Made by a program: the position numbers and the translations under genes. From JAAXHE01 sp964551635 (GTDB lineage Bacteria > Latescibacterota > UBA2968 > GCA-2709665), in assembly GCA_964551635.1 (NCBI GenBank), contig CAZKDZ010000211.1:1-64000 (forward strand): DNA of 64,000 nucleotides. Reading direction: 5' to 3'. Within the stretch, counting starts at the first letter, position 1. Every line of letters starts with the position of its first letter. Below, in pieces: positions 16,688-25,957 of this stretch. Under the pieces are notes generated by a model. That model was not told the DNA's origin. It ran no database searches and saw only the letters and a list, made by a program, of their open reading frames with translations.

Positions 16688-17463
16688 TGGGTAACATCGC
16701 CGCGATTTTCTGGAAAGAAATGCGTTCCTACTTCGGATCGCCGATCGCCTACGTGGTTGCGACCGGTTTCCTGGTGATGATGGGATATCTCTTCCAGAAC
16801 GAGATCGTGGAGTTCCGGGCGAAATGCCTTAATTATACGTTTCAGCACCAGGAGCATGGCGTCGATCCGCCGAACGTGAACGAGGACGTCGTGTTTCACT
16901 TCTTCCTGAGCCAGTGCCTCGTCTGGCTGGTGGTGACGCCGATGCTGACGATGCGACTGTTCGCGGAGGAGAAAGGCTCCGGGACGATTGAACTCCTGAT
17001 GACGTCTCCCCTGACCACGTGGCAGGTCGTACTCGGCAAATTCGCGGCCTGCCTGGGTCTGTACGTAATCATCGAACTGTTGCTTCTGTCGCTGATCATC
17101 GTGGTGTCGTTTTACGGCGATCTGAACTGGGCGCGGGTACTCTCTGCGTGCGCCGCCATTCTGTTGCTGGGAGCATCGTTTATCAGCGTGGGCATTCTGG
17201 CCTCCTCCCTCACGGACAAACAGATCGTCGCCGTGGTCATCGCGTTCGTCCTCCTCCTTCTGCTCTTCGTTGTGCGGTATTCCCCCGAACTCATCGGGCG
17301 AGAGTGGGCAACCGTTCTCTTCTATCTTTCGCTGATCGATCACACGAGGGATATGGCACGGGGCCTGATCGACAGCAGCGATGTGATCTTCTTTCTTACT
17401 TTCACGTTCTTCTTTCTTTTCCTGACGCACGCCGCGCTTGAATCGCGCCGCTGGAGGCGATAG
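16687..17463 (+). CDS. ABC-2 type permease (GldF-like)
   Basis: A 258-residue integral membrane protein with about six hydrophobic helices, starting NIAAIFWKEMRSYFGSPIAY, the typical GldF/ABC-2 opening, and containing FAEEKGSGTIELLMTSPLT, the conserved coupling segment. Its start overlaps the stop of the ATPase gene by one base. It forms the membrane channel of the GldA/F/G-like system. Confidence 0.9.
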   Translation: MGNIAAIFWKEMRSYFGSPIAYVVATGFLVMMGYLFQNEIVEFRAKCLNYTFQHQEHGVDPPNVNEDVVFHFFLSQCLVWLVVTPMLTMRLFAEEKGSGTIELLMTSPLTTWQVVLGKFAACLGLYVIIELLLLSLIIVVSFYGDLNWARVLSACAAILLLGASFISVGILASSLTDKQIVAVVIAFVLLLLLFVVRYSPELIGREWATVLFYLSLIDHTRDMARGLIDSSDVIFFLTFTFFFLFLTHAALESRRWRR

Positions 17464-17466
17464 AGA

Positions 17467-18834
17467 ATGACCGGTCTCTTCAGGATCCGTTGGGTCAAGT
17501 ACGGTTCAAGCACGCTCATTGCCGTTCTGGCGCTGCTTGCGATCATGGTTGCGGTCAACTATCTCGCAACGCGCTACCACCACCGGATCGACGTGACGGA
17601 GGGCGGCATGCACAGTCTGTCCGATCAGACCGCCACGCTGCTGGATTCGCTGAAGACGGACGTCCACGTCCTTGCGTTTTTCCACGAGACGGATCCGGAA
17701 ACTGCCGGATTCAGGGAGAGGCTTGAAGCGTACGCCTATCACTCCGGTCGTTTCACCTTTACCATGGTCGACCCCGCGGTTCATCCCGGTGAAGCCAGGC
17801 GATACGGAGTAGTCAAACCGCGTATCTCGGTGGTGATATCGGACGAACGCGAAGAACGGGTCTCGGGAACCGGGGAGAATCACCTGACCAATGCGGTGGC
17901 CAAAGTCAATCGGAAACGAGATAAAACCGTCTACTTTTCGACCGGGCACGGAGAACGGACGCTGAAGGCGCCGGAAGGGGATTTCATCCGGGTCGGGCAG
18001 GCCTTGAAGGAAGCCGGGTACGGGATCCGGGATACCCTGGTCCTGGACGCGGGGAAGGGGGTGCCGGCGGATTGCGATCTGCTGATCGTGGCCGGCCCGA
18101 CGGCTGCATTCTCCCGGGTCGAAGCGGATTCAATCCGCAACTATCTCGCAGGGGGAGGTTCGGGGTTGTTCATGCTCGACCCGGGCGGAGAAACGGGTCT
18201 CGAGTCGCTGCTGGCGGGATGGAGTATCCAGGTCAACAACGACTACGTCCTGGGTTGGGGGCCGGGCGACCCGTCAATGCCGGGCTCGGTCTGGTACGCA
18301 CGGCATCCGGTTACGGAAAAGCACCGGAATCGTAATCTGAGAACCTTCTACAGGCTCGCACGATCCGTTGAAAGCAAGGAAGACGCCACCGGAATGCAGA
18401 CGCACGAACTGGTGACGACCCATCCGCGCGACAGCTGGCGGGAAGAGAAGCTGCCCGAGGCCTCGCCGGTTTTCGATCCCGGGCGGGATCTGCAGGGCCC
18501 GTCGTCCGTCGCGGTCGCCACACTCGACCGGCCGAAATATCGTCGTTTTCCATCCGAAGTGGGATTGCGCCACACCCGGATCGTCGTCTTTGGAGACTCT
18601 GATTTCGCGGGCAACGAATTCTTCGACACGGTAGGCAACGGAGACCTGTTCATGAACGCCGTGAGCTGGCTCATGGAAGAGGGAGATCTGATCTCCATAC
18701 GGCCCAAGATGTGGGCTTACCGGGGCGTCGTGATGTCTGCAGAGGACCTCCTGTGGCTTTCATGGATTTCCGTTGTCGTAATACCGGCCATACCCGTCGT
18801 TGTCGGGATCGGAGTCTGGCGCAGGCGCCGGTGA
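17467..18834 (+). CDS. GldG-like ABC-associated protein
   Basis: A 455-residue protein with an N-terminal membrane helix (about 16-36) and a C-terminal one (about 425-447). The large extracytoplasmic part resembles GldG/DUF4350-type domains: DVTEGGMHSLSDQT near the start, then a KTVYFSTGHGERTL segment and LLIVAGPTAAF. It starts 3 nt after the permease gene. It is predicted to complete the transporter as an auxiliary subunit; its biochemical role is not established in the family. Confidence 0.85.
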   Translation: MTGLFRIRWVKYGSSTLIAVLALLAIMVAVNYLATRYHHRIDVTEGGMHSLSDQTATLLDSLKTDVHVLAFFHETDPETAGFRERLEAYAYHSGRFTFTMVDPAVHPGEARRYGVVKPRISVVISDEREERVSGTGENHLTNAVAKVNRKRDKTVYFSTGHGERTLKAPEGDFIRVGQALKEAGYGIRDTLVLDAGKGVPADCDLLIVAGPTAAFSRVEADSIRNYLAGGGSGLFMLDPGGETGLESLLAGWSIQVNNDYVLGWGPGDPSMPGSVWYARHPVTEKHRNRNLRTFYRLARSVESKEDATGMQTHELVTTHPRDSWREEKLPEASPVFDPGRDLQGPSSVAVATLDRPKYRRFPSEVGLRHTRIVVFGDSDFAGNEFFDTVGNGDLFMNAVSWLMEEGDLISIRPKMWAYRGVVMSAEDLLWLSWISVVVIPAIPVVVGIGVWRRRR

Positions 18835-18881
18835 CGCCCGGCGGCGAACCGGCGAAAACGGCAGCCCGGCAGGTAATTCGC

Positions 18882-20300
18882 ATGAATTTAAAGACAACAG
18901 GAATTCTTGTGCTGCTTCTGGCTGTGCTGGTCGGATTTGTCTACTTTTACGAAATCCGGGGCGCCGACGAACGTTACAAATCCCGTGTCAGCGCGGGACG
19001 CCTGCTGCGGCTGGAAGAAGACGCGGTCAGCGCGCTGACGGTACACCGTGGCGACACAACCATCGTCATGCGGAAATCGGGAGCCGCGTGGCGAATTCTG
19101 CAGCCCGTTGTCACGGGCGGCGACCACGGCGAAATCGTCGGATTGATCCGGACGTTGCGGTTCATGGACCTTGAGCGCGTGGTGGCGGACAGTGTACGTA
19201 TCGCACGGGGTGAGGCCCGTCTCTCGGATTTCGGCCTCGACAGACCGAATCTCGCACTGGTAATCACGCAGGCGGACCGGGTGGATTCGCTCTTCTGGGG
19301 CGATCGGAGCCCGACCGGACGGTACGGTTACATCAGGTGGTCCGGTCATCCGGGAATACTCGCGGTCGGCGCCCCGTTCAGGTTGAGATTGGAAAAAGGG
19401 CTGTTTCAACTGCGTGACAAGCGGATCGCGGACTTCAATGCGGAAACCCTCCGGAAGGTCGAAATAGTTCGCGGCGATGCCCGTGTCGTCGTCGAGAGGC
19501 TTTCGGACGAATGGCGCCAGACGTATCCGGTCAACGACCGCACGGACGACGCCGAGATCCGCAAGCTGATCAACAGGCTTCGAACCGCCGAATTCACGCG
19601 AGTGGTTGAGGAGGAGTCCCCGCATCGGGGGCAGTACGGTCTGGAAGAACCAACGCTTACGGTATCGATATTCGATGGATACCGTGAGCGGAAAAAGACC
19701 ATAGTGATCGGTCGCAGGAAGGAAGGTGGCCGGTTTCCGCCGTTTTTTGCGGCATTTTCGGGCAGTCCCATGGTTTTTCTGGTCGACTCGACCTTTGTCG
19801 CGGATATCAGAAACGCGGCCGGGGATCTGAGATTCAAGCGTATCTTCGCCGTCGACGCCTCTGGAGTCGACAGGTTGAAGCTGGCGTATCGGGACCGCGT
19901 CGTGGAATGTGTCAGGGACAGTACCGGCGGCGCCTGGCAGGTGCTGCAGCCAAAGCTTCACATTGTCATGGAACATCGAGTCCGACATTTCTTTCGCACC
20001 ATCGAACTGCTCGAAGCTGAAGAATTCGTGGCGGAGAAGCTGAAGTCGCCGGAGGCATTCGGATTCGATCGACCGGCACTGGTGGTCACCGCATGGCGCG
20101 GCCGCGAGACTGTACAGGAATTGATTGTCGGCGAAAGGGACGGCAAAGTGTACGCCCAAGGCCGGCGCCGTCCCCAGGTCGCCCGAATCGATCACAAGGT
20201 TCTGACGAAGCTGAAACTCGAACTCGTGTCCGTAAAACCCGACGTTGTCCGCCCGGATACCATTCAGACACCGCGTGGCGGGGCAGTGCGGATGCAATGA
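18882..20300 (+). CDS. DUF4340 membrane-anchored protein with three repeats
   Basis: A 472-residue protein with one N-terminal membrane helix (about 6-24) and three DUF4340-like modules, each marked by an F/YG-L/F-x-x-P signature at about 116, 251 and 392 (DFGLDRPNLAL, QYGLEEPTLTV, AFGFDRPALVV). ATG 18882 gives a clean signal-anchor start; earlier in-frame codons overlap the GldG-like gene. DUF4340 genes habitually follow GldG homologues. The role is unknown, probably a periplasmic partner of the ABC system. Confidence 0.85.
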   Translation: MNLKTTGILVLLLAVLVGFVYFYEIRGADERYKSRVSAGRLLRLEEDAVSALTVHRGDTTIVMRKSGAAWRILQPVVTGGDHGEIVGLIRTLRFMDLERVVADSVRIARGEARLSDFGLDRPNLALVITQADRVDSLFWGDRSPTGRYGYIRWSGHPGILAVGAPFRLRLEKGLFQLRDKRIADFNAETLRKVEIVRGDARVVVERLSDEWRQTYPVNDRTDDAEIRKLINRLRTAEFTRVVEEESPHRGQYGLEEPTLTVSIFDGYRERKKTIVIGRRKEGGRFPPFFAAFSGSPMVFLVDSTFVADIRNAAGDLRFKRIFAVDASGVDRLKLAYRDRVVECVRDSTGGAWQVLQPKLHIVMEHRVRHFFRTIELLEAEEFVAEKLKSPEAFGFDRPALVVTAWRGRETVQELIVGERDGKVYAQGRRRPQVARIDHKVLTKLKLELVSVKPDVVRPDTIQTPRGGAVRMQ

Positions 20301-20316
20301 AGGTGACCGACGGAAC

Positions 20317-21270
20317 ATGGCCCGGATTCTTTTATCGGTGTGGATCGGCGCCTGTGGCCTGGCGGCGCCGCTATCCGGCACGGAAGCCGAAATTCTGTTC
20401 GATGCGACCGTAAGCCGGGATACCCTTACACTGGGCGATCCCGTTCTCCTGAATTTACGGATCAGACGTGAGCCGGGGGATGCCGTCACGCTGGTACAGA
20501 ACGAGGATTTCCTCGCGCCGTTCGAGGTGCGTCGCCAGGTACCGCCGGCGGTCAGGGAGGCGCCCGGAGGCGGTGTGGAAGAGACGCTGGCCTTCGAACT
20601 TGCCGCGTACCGCCTGGGGGTGATCGAAGTGCCGTCCATGGTACTTCGGGTGCGAACGGCCGGCGGCGACTCCGGACTGATCACTTCCGAGCCGATACCG
20701 CTTGTGGTACGCGGCGTCATGCCCGCGGGAATGTCGGATATCCGGGACGTGAAACCTCCTGTCGACGTCGAGGCCAGAATACCACGACGGTTCTGGTTCG
20801 TTGTTGCCGCTCTGGCCGGTCTCGCGGCCGCGGCGATCTGGTTCTGGCGGCGGCGAAGGAGCAAACCCTCGGTCGATTCCCCACCGCCGATTCACTGGCC
20901 CGACGAAGTCGAGAAGATTCGACGGATGCGACTCCTGGAAAACGGCGAATACAAGCGCTATTACAGCCTGCTTTCCGAGGTGATGCGCAGGTACCTGGAA
21001 GATTGTATCCGGGTCGAAGCCATGGAGCGCACCACGCACGAACTGGTGCATGACCTCGAACGGGTACCGGTCGCGAAAGCGGAGTTAACGGCGCTCGACG
21101 GGCTGCTGTCGGAGGCGGATCTGGTGAAGTTCGCGAAGTTTCGACCGCAGGAAGATGCTGCAGAGGACGCCGCGGAAGCCGTACTGGATCTTATGCGGCG
21201 GCTGGACGCACGGCATCGGCCCGGCGAAGAACACACAGAAAACGCGGCGCCAGTGGTAGTGACGGCATGA
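20317..21270 (+). CDS. Bat-operon membrane protein with BatD-like ectodomain
   Basis: A 317-residue protein with a signal peptide (about 1-24), an immunoglobulin-like extracytoplasmic part starting ILFDATVSRDTLTLGDPV, which resembles the first module of BatD, one membrane helix (about 170-190) and a cytoplasmic helical tail with RYYSLLSEVMRRYLEDC. The tail resembles regions in DUF4381-type Bat-operon proteins. Its stop overlaps the batA start (ATGA). ATG 20317 is chosen because it opens the signal peptide; the ribosome site is weak. Confidence 0.75.
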   Translation: MARILLSVWIGACGLAAPLSGTEAEILFDATVSRDTLTLGDPVLLNLRIRREPGDAVTLVQNEDFLAPFEVRRQVPPAVREAPGGGVEETLAFELAAYRLGVIEVPSMVLRVRTAGGDSGLITSEPIPLVVRGVMPAGMSDIRDVKPPVDVEARIPRRFWFVVAALAGLAAAAIWFWRRRRSKPSVDSPPPIHWPDEVEKIRRMRLLENGEYKRYYSLLSEVMRRYLEDCIRVEAMERTTHELVHDLERVPVAKAELTALDGLLSEADLVKFAKFRPQEDAAEDAAEAVLDLMRRLDARHRPGEEHTENAAPVVVTA

Positions 21271-22253
21271 TTGAGTTCAAGGATCCGGAATGGCTATTCG
21301 CGCTGGTACTGGTGCCGTTTCTGATCTACAGATATGTACGCCGGCAACGGCGGAAGCAAGGCAGCATTCGTTTCCCGGACCTGGGTGTAATCGGCCGGAT
21401 TCCGCCGTCGGCCGTGCTTAAGCTGCGCCACGGCCTGATCGCGCTGCGGTGTCTGGCATTGATACTTCTGATTGTTGCGCTGGCGCGCCCGCGTTCGGGG
21501 CGGGAAGGGAGAGAAATCCTGACCCGCGGAATCGATATCGTACTCGCCCTTGACGTATCCGGCAGCATGGCCTACAAGGATCTGGACCGACAGCGGAAGT
21601 CGAGGTTGCAGGTCAGCAAGGAGGTCGTAAGCCAGTTCGTGCAGGGTCGGGTCAACGACAGGCTCGGACTCGTCGTGTTTGCAGGTGAGAGCTATACCCA
21701 ATGTCCGCTCACACTCGACTACGGAATCTTCCTCAGCTTCCTGGAGGAAGTCCGGCTCGCGGACGACTCCTGGGACGGCACAGCCATCGGAACCGGCATC
21801 GTTACGGCGGTAAACCGCCTGCGCCGGACGGAGGCGAGCAGCCGCGTGGTCATCCTGTTGACGGACGGTGTGAATAACAGGGGAGAAGTGGATCCGGTTA
21901 CGGCCGCGCGGGCTGCGCAGGCCGTAGGTATACGGATCTACACCATCGGCGCGGGAAGCAGCGGTGTCATCGTGACCGGCCAGGGCCTGCTTCAGAAGCG
22001 GGTTCGCGTTGAAATCGACGAAGAGACCCTGAAGGAAGTCGCGGAAATCACGGGTGGCCGTTATTTCCGTGCGACCAGCGAGAAGAAACTCGCAGAGATC
22101 TACCGTGCGATCGGGGAGATGGAAAAGACCGAGATCAAGACGCGCGACTATGTCGACTACTCCGAGCTGTTCACAGTTTTCCTCTGGCCGGGTCTTGTCT
22201 TGCTGGGCGTCGAACTGATGCTGGCGAACACGAGGTTCCGGAGGATTCCGTAG
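21267..22253 (+). CDS. batA: BatA-like VWA-domain protein
   Basis: A 328-residue protein with two N-terminal membrane helices, a VWA domain with an intact MIDAS (LALDVSGSM, then VILLTDGVNNRGE) and a C-terminal membrane helix (about 300-320). BatA proteins sit in the cytoplasmic membrane and work with MoxR; loss affects stress or aerotolerance in some species. It overlaps the upstream gene by 4 nt and is followed 1 nt later by the batB-like gene. Confidence 0.9.
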   Translation: MIEFKDPEWLFALVLVPFLIYRYVRRQRRKQGSIRFPDLGVIGRIPPSAVLKLRHGLIALRCLALILLIVALARPRSGREGREILTRGIDIVLALDVSGSMAYKDLDRQRKSRLQVSKEVVSQFVQGRVNDRLGLVVFAGESYTQCPLTLDYGIFLSFLEEVRLADDSWDGTAIGTGIVTAVNRLRRTEASSRVVILLTDGVNNRGEVDPVTAARAAQAVGIRIYTIGAGSSGVIVTGQGLLQKRVRVEIDEETLKEVAEITGGRYFRATSEKKLAEIYRAIGEMEKTEIKTRDYVDYSELFTVFLWPGLVLLGVELMLANTRFRRIP

Positions 22254-22254
22254 G

Positions 22255-23277
22255 ATGCGTTTCGGCGACGTTCAGGCATTCTGGTTCCTGTTGACCGTGC
22301 CCGCGGCTATTCTGTTATTTGCGATCGCCTTTCGAAAAAGACGCAGGGCTCTCGCCCTTTTCGGAAGTCCGGAACTGATGCGGAAGCTGACCGCGGCCAC
22401 GAGTTGGAAGCGTCAGTGGGTAAAGGCGGCATTGACGGTCGGCGGACTCGTCTTCCTGGTTCTGGCGCTGGCGCAGCCGAGATACGGAATGCGGCTGGAA
22501 CTGCTGCACCGGAAGGGCGTGGATGTAATCGTGGCGCTGGATACGTCGCTGAGCATGCTGGCGGAAGACATCCGGCCCAATCGACTGACGCGCGCGCGCT
22601 TCGAAATCGAGTCCTTTATCGACAGGCTGGAAGGCGACAGAATCGGGCTGGTCGCGTTTGCGGGCCGCAGCTTTACGCTTTGCCCGCTGACCCTGGACTA
22701 TGGCGCCGCCAAGCTGTTTCTGGACTCGATCGACACGGATATTATCCCCGTGAAGGGAACGGCCATCGCTGAAGCCATTCGCGCGTCGACGCGGGCGTTC
22801 GGCAGCGAGGAACGGAAGTACAAGGTCCTGGTGCTGATCACAGACGGCGAAGACCACGCGGGCGATCCGGCGGAAGCCGCGAAAGAGGCAGCGGAAGCCG
22901 GGGTGCGGATATTCGCGGTGGGTGTGGGGACGCCCGGCGGAGAGCTGATCCCGGTGAAGCGGAACGGACGGACGGATTTCCTGAAGGACGGTCGGGGCAA
23001 TTACGTCAAGTCGCGCCTGGACGAAGTGAGTCTGCAACAGGTCGCCGGCGTGACCGACGGGGTCTACATCCGGTCACAGGCGGGCGGTGTGGGAATGGAC
23101 AGGGTCTACGACGAAATCTCACAGATGGAGAAGAAGGAGCTGGGATCGCGGAAATACACGCAGTACAAGCACCGGTTCCAATGGCCGCTGGCCGTCGCCG
23201 TCGCCTGTTTCGCCTTCGAGGCGATGTTGTCGGATCGCAGAAGGGTGCGAACGCGATGGCAGGGGCGTTTTCAGTAA
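22255..23277 (+). CDS. batB: BatB-like VWA-domain protein
   Basis: A 340-residue paralogue of the preceding protein with the same membrane-VWA-membrane layout: MIDAS VALDTSLSMLAED and VLITDGEDHAGD. BatB proteins associate with BatA and BatC in a membrane complex. The start is 1 nt after batA, indicating translational coupling. Confidence 0.9.
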   Translation: MRFGDVQAFWFLLTVPAAILLFAIAFRKRRRALALFGSPELMRKLTAATSWKRQWVKAALTVGGLVFLVLALAQPRYGMRLELLHRKGVDVIVALDTSLSMLAEDIRPNRLTRARFEIESFIDRLEGDRIGLVAFAGRSFTLCPLTLDYGAAKLFLDSIDTDIIPVKGTAIAEAIRASTRAFGSEERKYKVLVLITDGEDHAGDPAEAAKEAAEAGVRIFAVGVGTPGGELIPVKRNGRTDFLKDGRGNYVKSRLDEVSLQQVAGVTDGVYIRSQAGGVGMDRVYDEISQMEKKELGSRKYTQYKHRFQWPLAVAVACFAFEAMLSDRRRVRTRWQGRFQ

Positions 23278-23321
23278 TCTCAAAACACCTTCTCAACCCG
23301 GATTCACAGGGAGTGTGCTTC

Positions 23322-24140
23322 GTGAATCGGTATTTGATTGGACTCGTCATAGTTCCGCTTCTCGGCTTCACGTTTCTGGACCCGGCGGCGGACAGGAACA
23401 GGCGTGGCAACCGCATGTTTCACGAAGGCAGGTTTGAGGAAGCGCTCGAGTACTACCGCGAGGCTCAGGTGGAGAATCCGGATGCGCCGGAACTCAGGTT
23501 CAATGCGGGCGACGCCTATTTCAAGAAGAACGCCTACAAGGATGCCCTGCAGGAGTTCGGACAGGCGCTGAAGAGCAGGGACCCCTCGCTTCTTGCGAGA
23601 GCGTACTACAATATGGGCAATGTCCACGTCCGCCAGCAGAACCTGCAGCAGGCGGCCGATGCCTACAAGCGGTCGCTTGCGCTGCGGCCGGACGACCTGG
23701 ACGCAAAGGTGAATCTGGAATGGGTTCTGGAAAAAATGCAGGAACAGGAGAAGGATCGGAAGCGAAAACAGGAGCAGGGCGAAGATCGGGACGAAGATCG
23801 GACCCGGAACGAAAACAGCAACGAACCGGACGAAAAGGAATCGAGTGACGGTGGGAACGGGGAACAACCGGAGGAACGGCCCGATCCGGACGCCGACGGC
23901 AATCAGGACGGGAAACGGGAAGGCAGCGACAATCCGGACCGGGAACAGCGCCCGCAGCCGGAAGACCCCGACGGGCAGCAACAGAATCAACAGTCGTCGC
24001 AACCGGAGTCGACGAGCGGTTCATTGAGTCGGGAAGAGGCTGAACGCCTGCTGGATGCGATGAAAGACAGGGAAACGAAGTCCCAGAAATATCGCCGTTT
24101 GCGCATTAACGGCAAACGATACAAGGGTAACGAGTGGTAG
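23322..24140 (+). CDS. batC: BatC-like TPR protein with charged low-complexity tail
   Basis: A 272-residue protein. A GTG start (23322) opens a membrane/signal segment (about 3-18). Three TPR-like units follow (RFEEALEYYREAQVENPD, AYKDALQEFGQALKSRD, LQQAADAYKRSLALRPDD), then about 110 residues dominated by E, D, Q, N, R and K, typical of BatC tails. The last segment, LLDAMKDRETKSQKYRRLR, resembles the usual BatC ending. It likely bridges the VWA proteins with BatD. Confidence 0.85.
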   Translation: MNRYLIGLVIVPLLGFTFLDPAADRNRRGNRMFHEGRFEEALEYYREAQVENPDAPELRFNAGDAYFKKNAYKDALQEFGQALKSRDPSLLARAYYNMGNVHVRQQNLQQAADAYKRSLALRPDDLDAKVNLEWVLEKMQEQEKDRKRKQEQGEDRDEDRTRNENSNEPDEKESSDGGNGEQPEERPDPDADGNQDGKREGSDNPDREQRPQPEDPDGQQQNQQSSQPESTSGSLSREEAERLLDAMKDRETKSQKYRRLRINGKRYKGNEW

Positions 24141-24142
24141 GA

Positions 24143-25957
24143 ATGTCACGCGCGACCGTCTGTGTCTGTTTATTCGTATTCCTGATTTCTCGCGGTGTCG
24201 CGCTGGCCGAATCGCCGCGTCTCCATGTGTCGGTCGACCGGACGCGCGTGGAGGTGGGGGAACAGGTCACGCTGACGGTGACGTTAACGGCCGGCGGAGA
24301 CGTCCCCGCGCCGGAACTTCCGATCCCCGATGCGTTCGACGTTGTCGGGCGTTCGTCCTATACAACCCAGGAACTCAACATATCAAACGGCCGGGTCGTA
24401 ACCACGCGAAACAACTCGTACGTCTATTCCCTTACGGCAAGGCGCGCGGGAAGTTTCGTGATCGGCCCGGCGCACGTGCTGCACGAGGGCAGGCGGCATG
24501 AATCATCGAAGGTTCGGGTGAATGTCGTGAAGCCCGGCCGGCGGCCGCACGCGCGGCCGCCGGCCGTACCGGGACAGGATTCCGGCGGGGATGATCTGGA
24601 GGAGGACCTGTTTGTCGCGACGACAGTGGACAGGAAAAAGGTATATGTGGGAGAACAGGTAACCGTTACGTACAAGCTTTACACACGTCGTTCGCTCCGC
24701 AATATCAGTTACGGCCGCCTGCCCGCCTACACCGGATTCTGGTCGGAAACCCTGTTCGACGCGCAACGCGCCAGTTTTAACCGCGAGATCTACAACGGCC
24801 GCGAGTTCAACGTCATGCGGTTGAAGACGATGGCGCTGTTTCCAGCCGCGTCGGGCGTGCAGTCGCTGGACGTCATCGAAGTTGTCTGCCAGGTTCAGGA
24901 TCGCACGCGTCGCAGAAACCTGTTCGATATGGATGACTTTTTCGGGTTCGGCGCCGGCAGGGAAGTGCGGGCGCGATCGGAAGACGTGAAGATCGAAGTC
25001 TTGCCTCTGCCCGCGGGCGCCCCCGCCGGGTACAGCGGCGCGGTGGGCCGGTTCGACGTATCCGTCGAGGCATCGCCCTTAGACGTCCGGACGGGAGACC
25101 CAATCGAGGTGAAGGTGAGGGTGCGCGGGACGGGGAACCTGAATGCCGTGGGCGAACCCGTTCGGCCGGAAGGGGACGCGTTCAAGTTCTACGATCCGAA
25201 TTCAACCGTTGGCACGGGTGACTCGGATGGACGAATCGGCGGCGAGAAGAGCTTCGAATACGTCGCGATTCCCAACCGGGCCGGAAAACTGGGGATCGGT
25301 CCTTTTCTGCTCGTCTATTTCGACCCCGAGGTTCATCGATATCGGACAGCGCGTTCCCGTGTGGTTACGGTAGACGTGAAGCCGGGCAGGCAGCAGGCCG
25401 CCTCCGGCGCCGTGATGAGCCGGAGAGAGATTGAGATGCTCGGCCGGGACATCCGCCATCTGAAGCCGGATCTCGGAATTCTGGAGGATCACGGCCGGAG
25501 GTATGTCAGGAGCACGTGGTTCTGGACCGTTCAGCTGGTGCCCTTCGTCGGTTTTTTCGGCATTTTTGCGTACAAGCGCCACCGGGACCGGATCATGGGC
25601 GACGTGGCTTACGCCCGAAGAAGGCGTTCGGGTTCCGAGGCCAGGAAACGCCTGACCCAGGCGAGAAAGCGACTGCACGAAAAAGACGGGGTGGCGTTCT
25701 ACGTCGAAATAAACCGCGCGCTGGCCCAGTTTCTGGCCGATCGACTGAATCTTCCGGTTGCCGGCATGACCCGCGAGTCGGCGGCGCGGGCGCTTCGGGA
25801 CGTGGACGTACCGGACCCGATCGTCTCGCAAGTGCGGGATGTCTTCCTTCGCTGCGACTATGCACGTTTCGCTTCGGTCCGCATACCGGAGAAGGAACGC
25901 GAGGATATCTACAACGCCGCGGCGGCACTCATCGACTCCCTGGGAGCCAGGATATGA
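24143..25957 (+). CDS. batD: BatD-like oxygen-tolerance protein
   Basis: A 604-residue protein: signal peptide (about 1-24), several beta-sandwich modules starting LHVSVDRTRVEVGEQVTLTV, a membrane helix around 455-475 and a cytoplasmic helical tail with AFYVEINRALAQFLADRLN. This is the standard BatD (DUF1, oxygen tolerance) architecture. ATG 24143 follows the batC stop directly. It precedes the batE-like gene with an ATGA overlap. Confidence 0.85.
   Translation: MSRATVCVCLFVFLISRGVALAESPRLHVSVDRTRVEVGEQVTLTVTLTAGGDVPAPELPIPDAFDVVGRSSYTTQELNISNGRVVTTRNNSYVYSLTARRAGSFVIGPAHVLHEGRRHESSKVRVNVVKPGRRPHARPPAVPGQDSGGDDLEEDLFVATTVDRKKVYVGEQVTVTYKLYTRRSLRNISYGRLPAYTGFWSETLFDAQRASFNREIYNGREFNVMRLKTMALFPAASGVQSLDVIEVVCQVQDRTRRRNLFDMDDFFGFGAGREVRARSEDVKIEVLPLPAGAPAGYSGAVGRFDVSVEASPLDVRTGDPIEVKVRVRGTGNLNAVGEPVRPEGDAFKFYDPNSTVGTGDSDGRIGGEKSFEYVAIPNRAGKLGIGPFLLVYFDPEVHRYRTARSRVVTVDVKPGRQQAASGAVMSRREIEMLGRDIRHLKPDLGILEDHGRRYVRSTWFWTVQLVPFVGFFGIFAYKRHRDRIMGDVAYARRRRSGSEARKRLTQARKRLHEKDGVAFYVEINRALAQFLADRLNLPVAGMTRESAARALRDVDVPDPIVSQVRDVFLRCDYARFASVRIPEKEREDIYNAAAALIDSLGARI

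Noticed and set aside
18888..20864. Long antisense open frame opposite the DUF4340 and BatD-like genes
   Set aside because: Composition is arginine/proline/serine-rich and without domain signatures; the plus strand has clear families.
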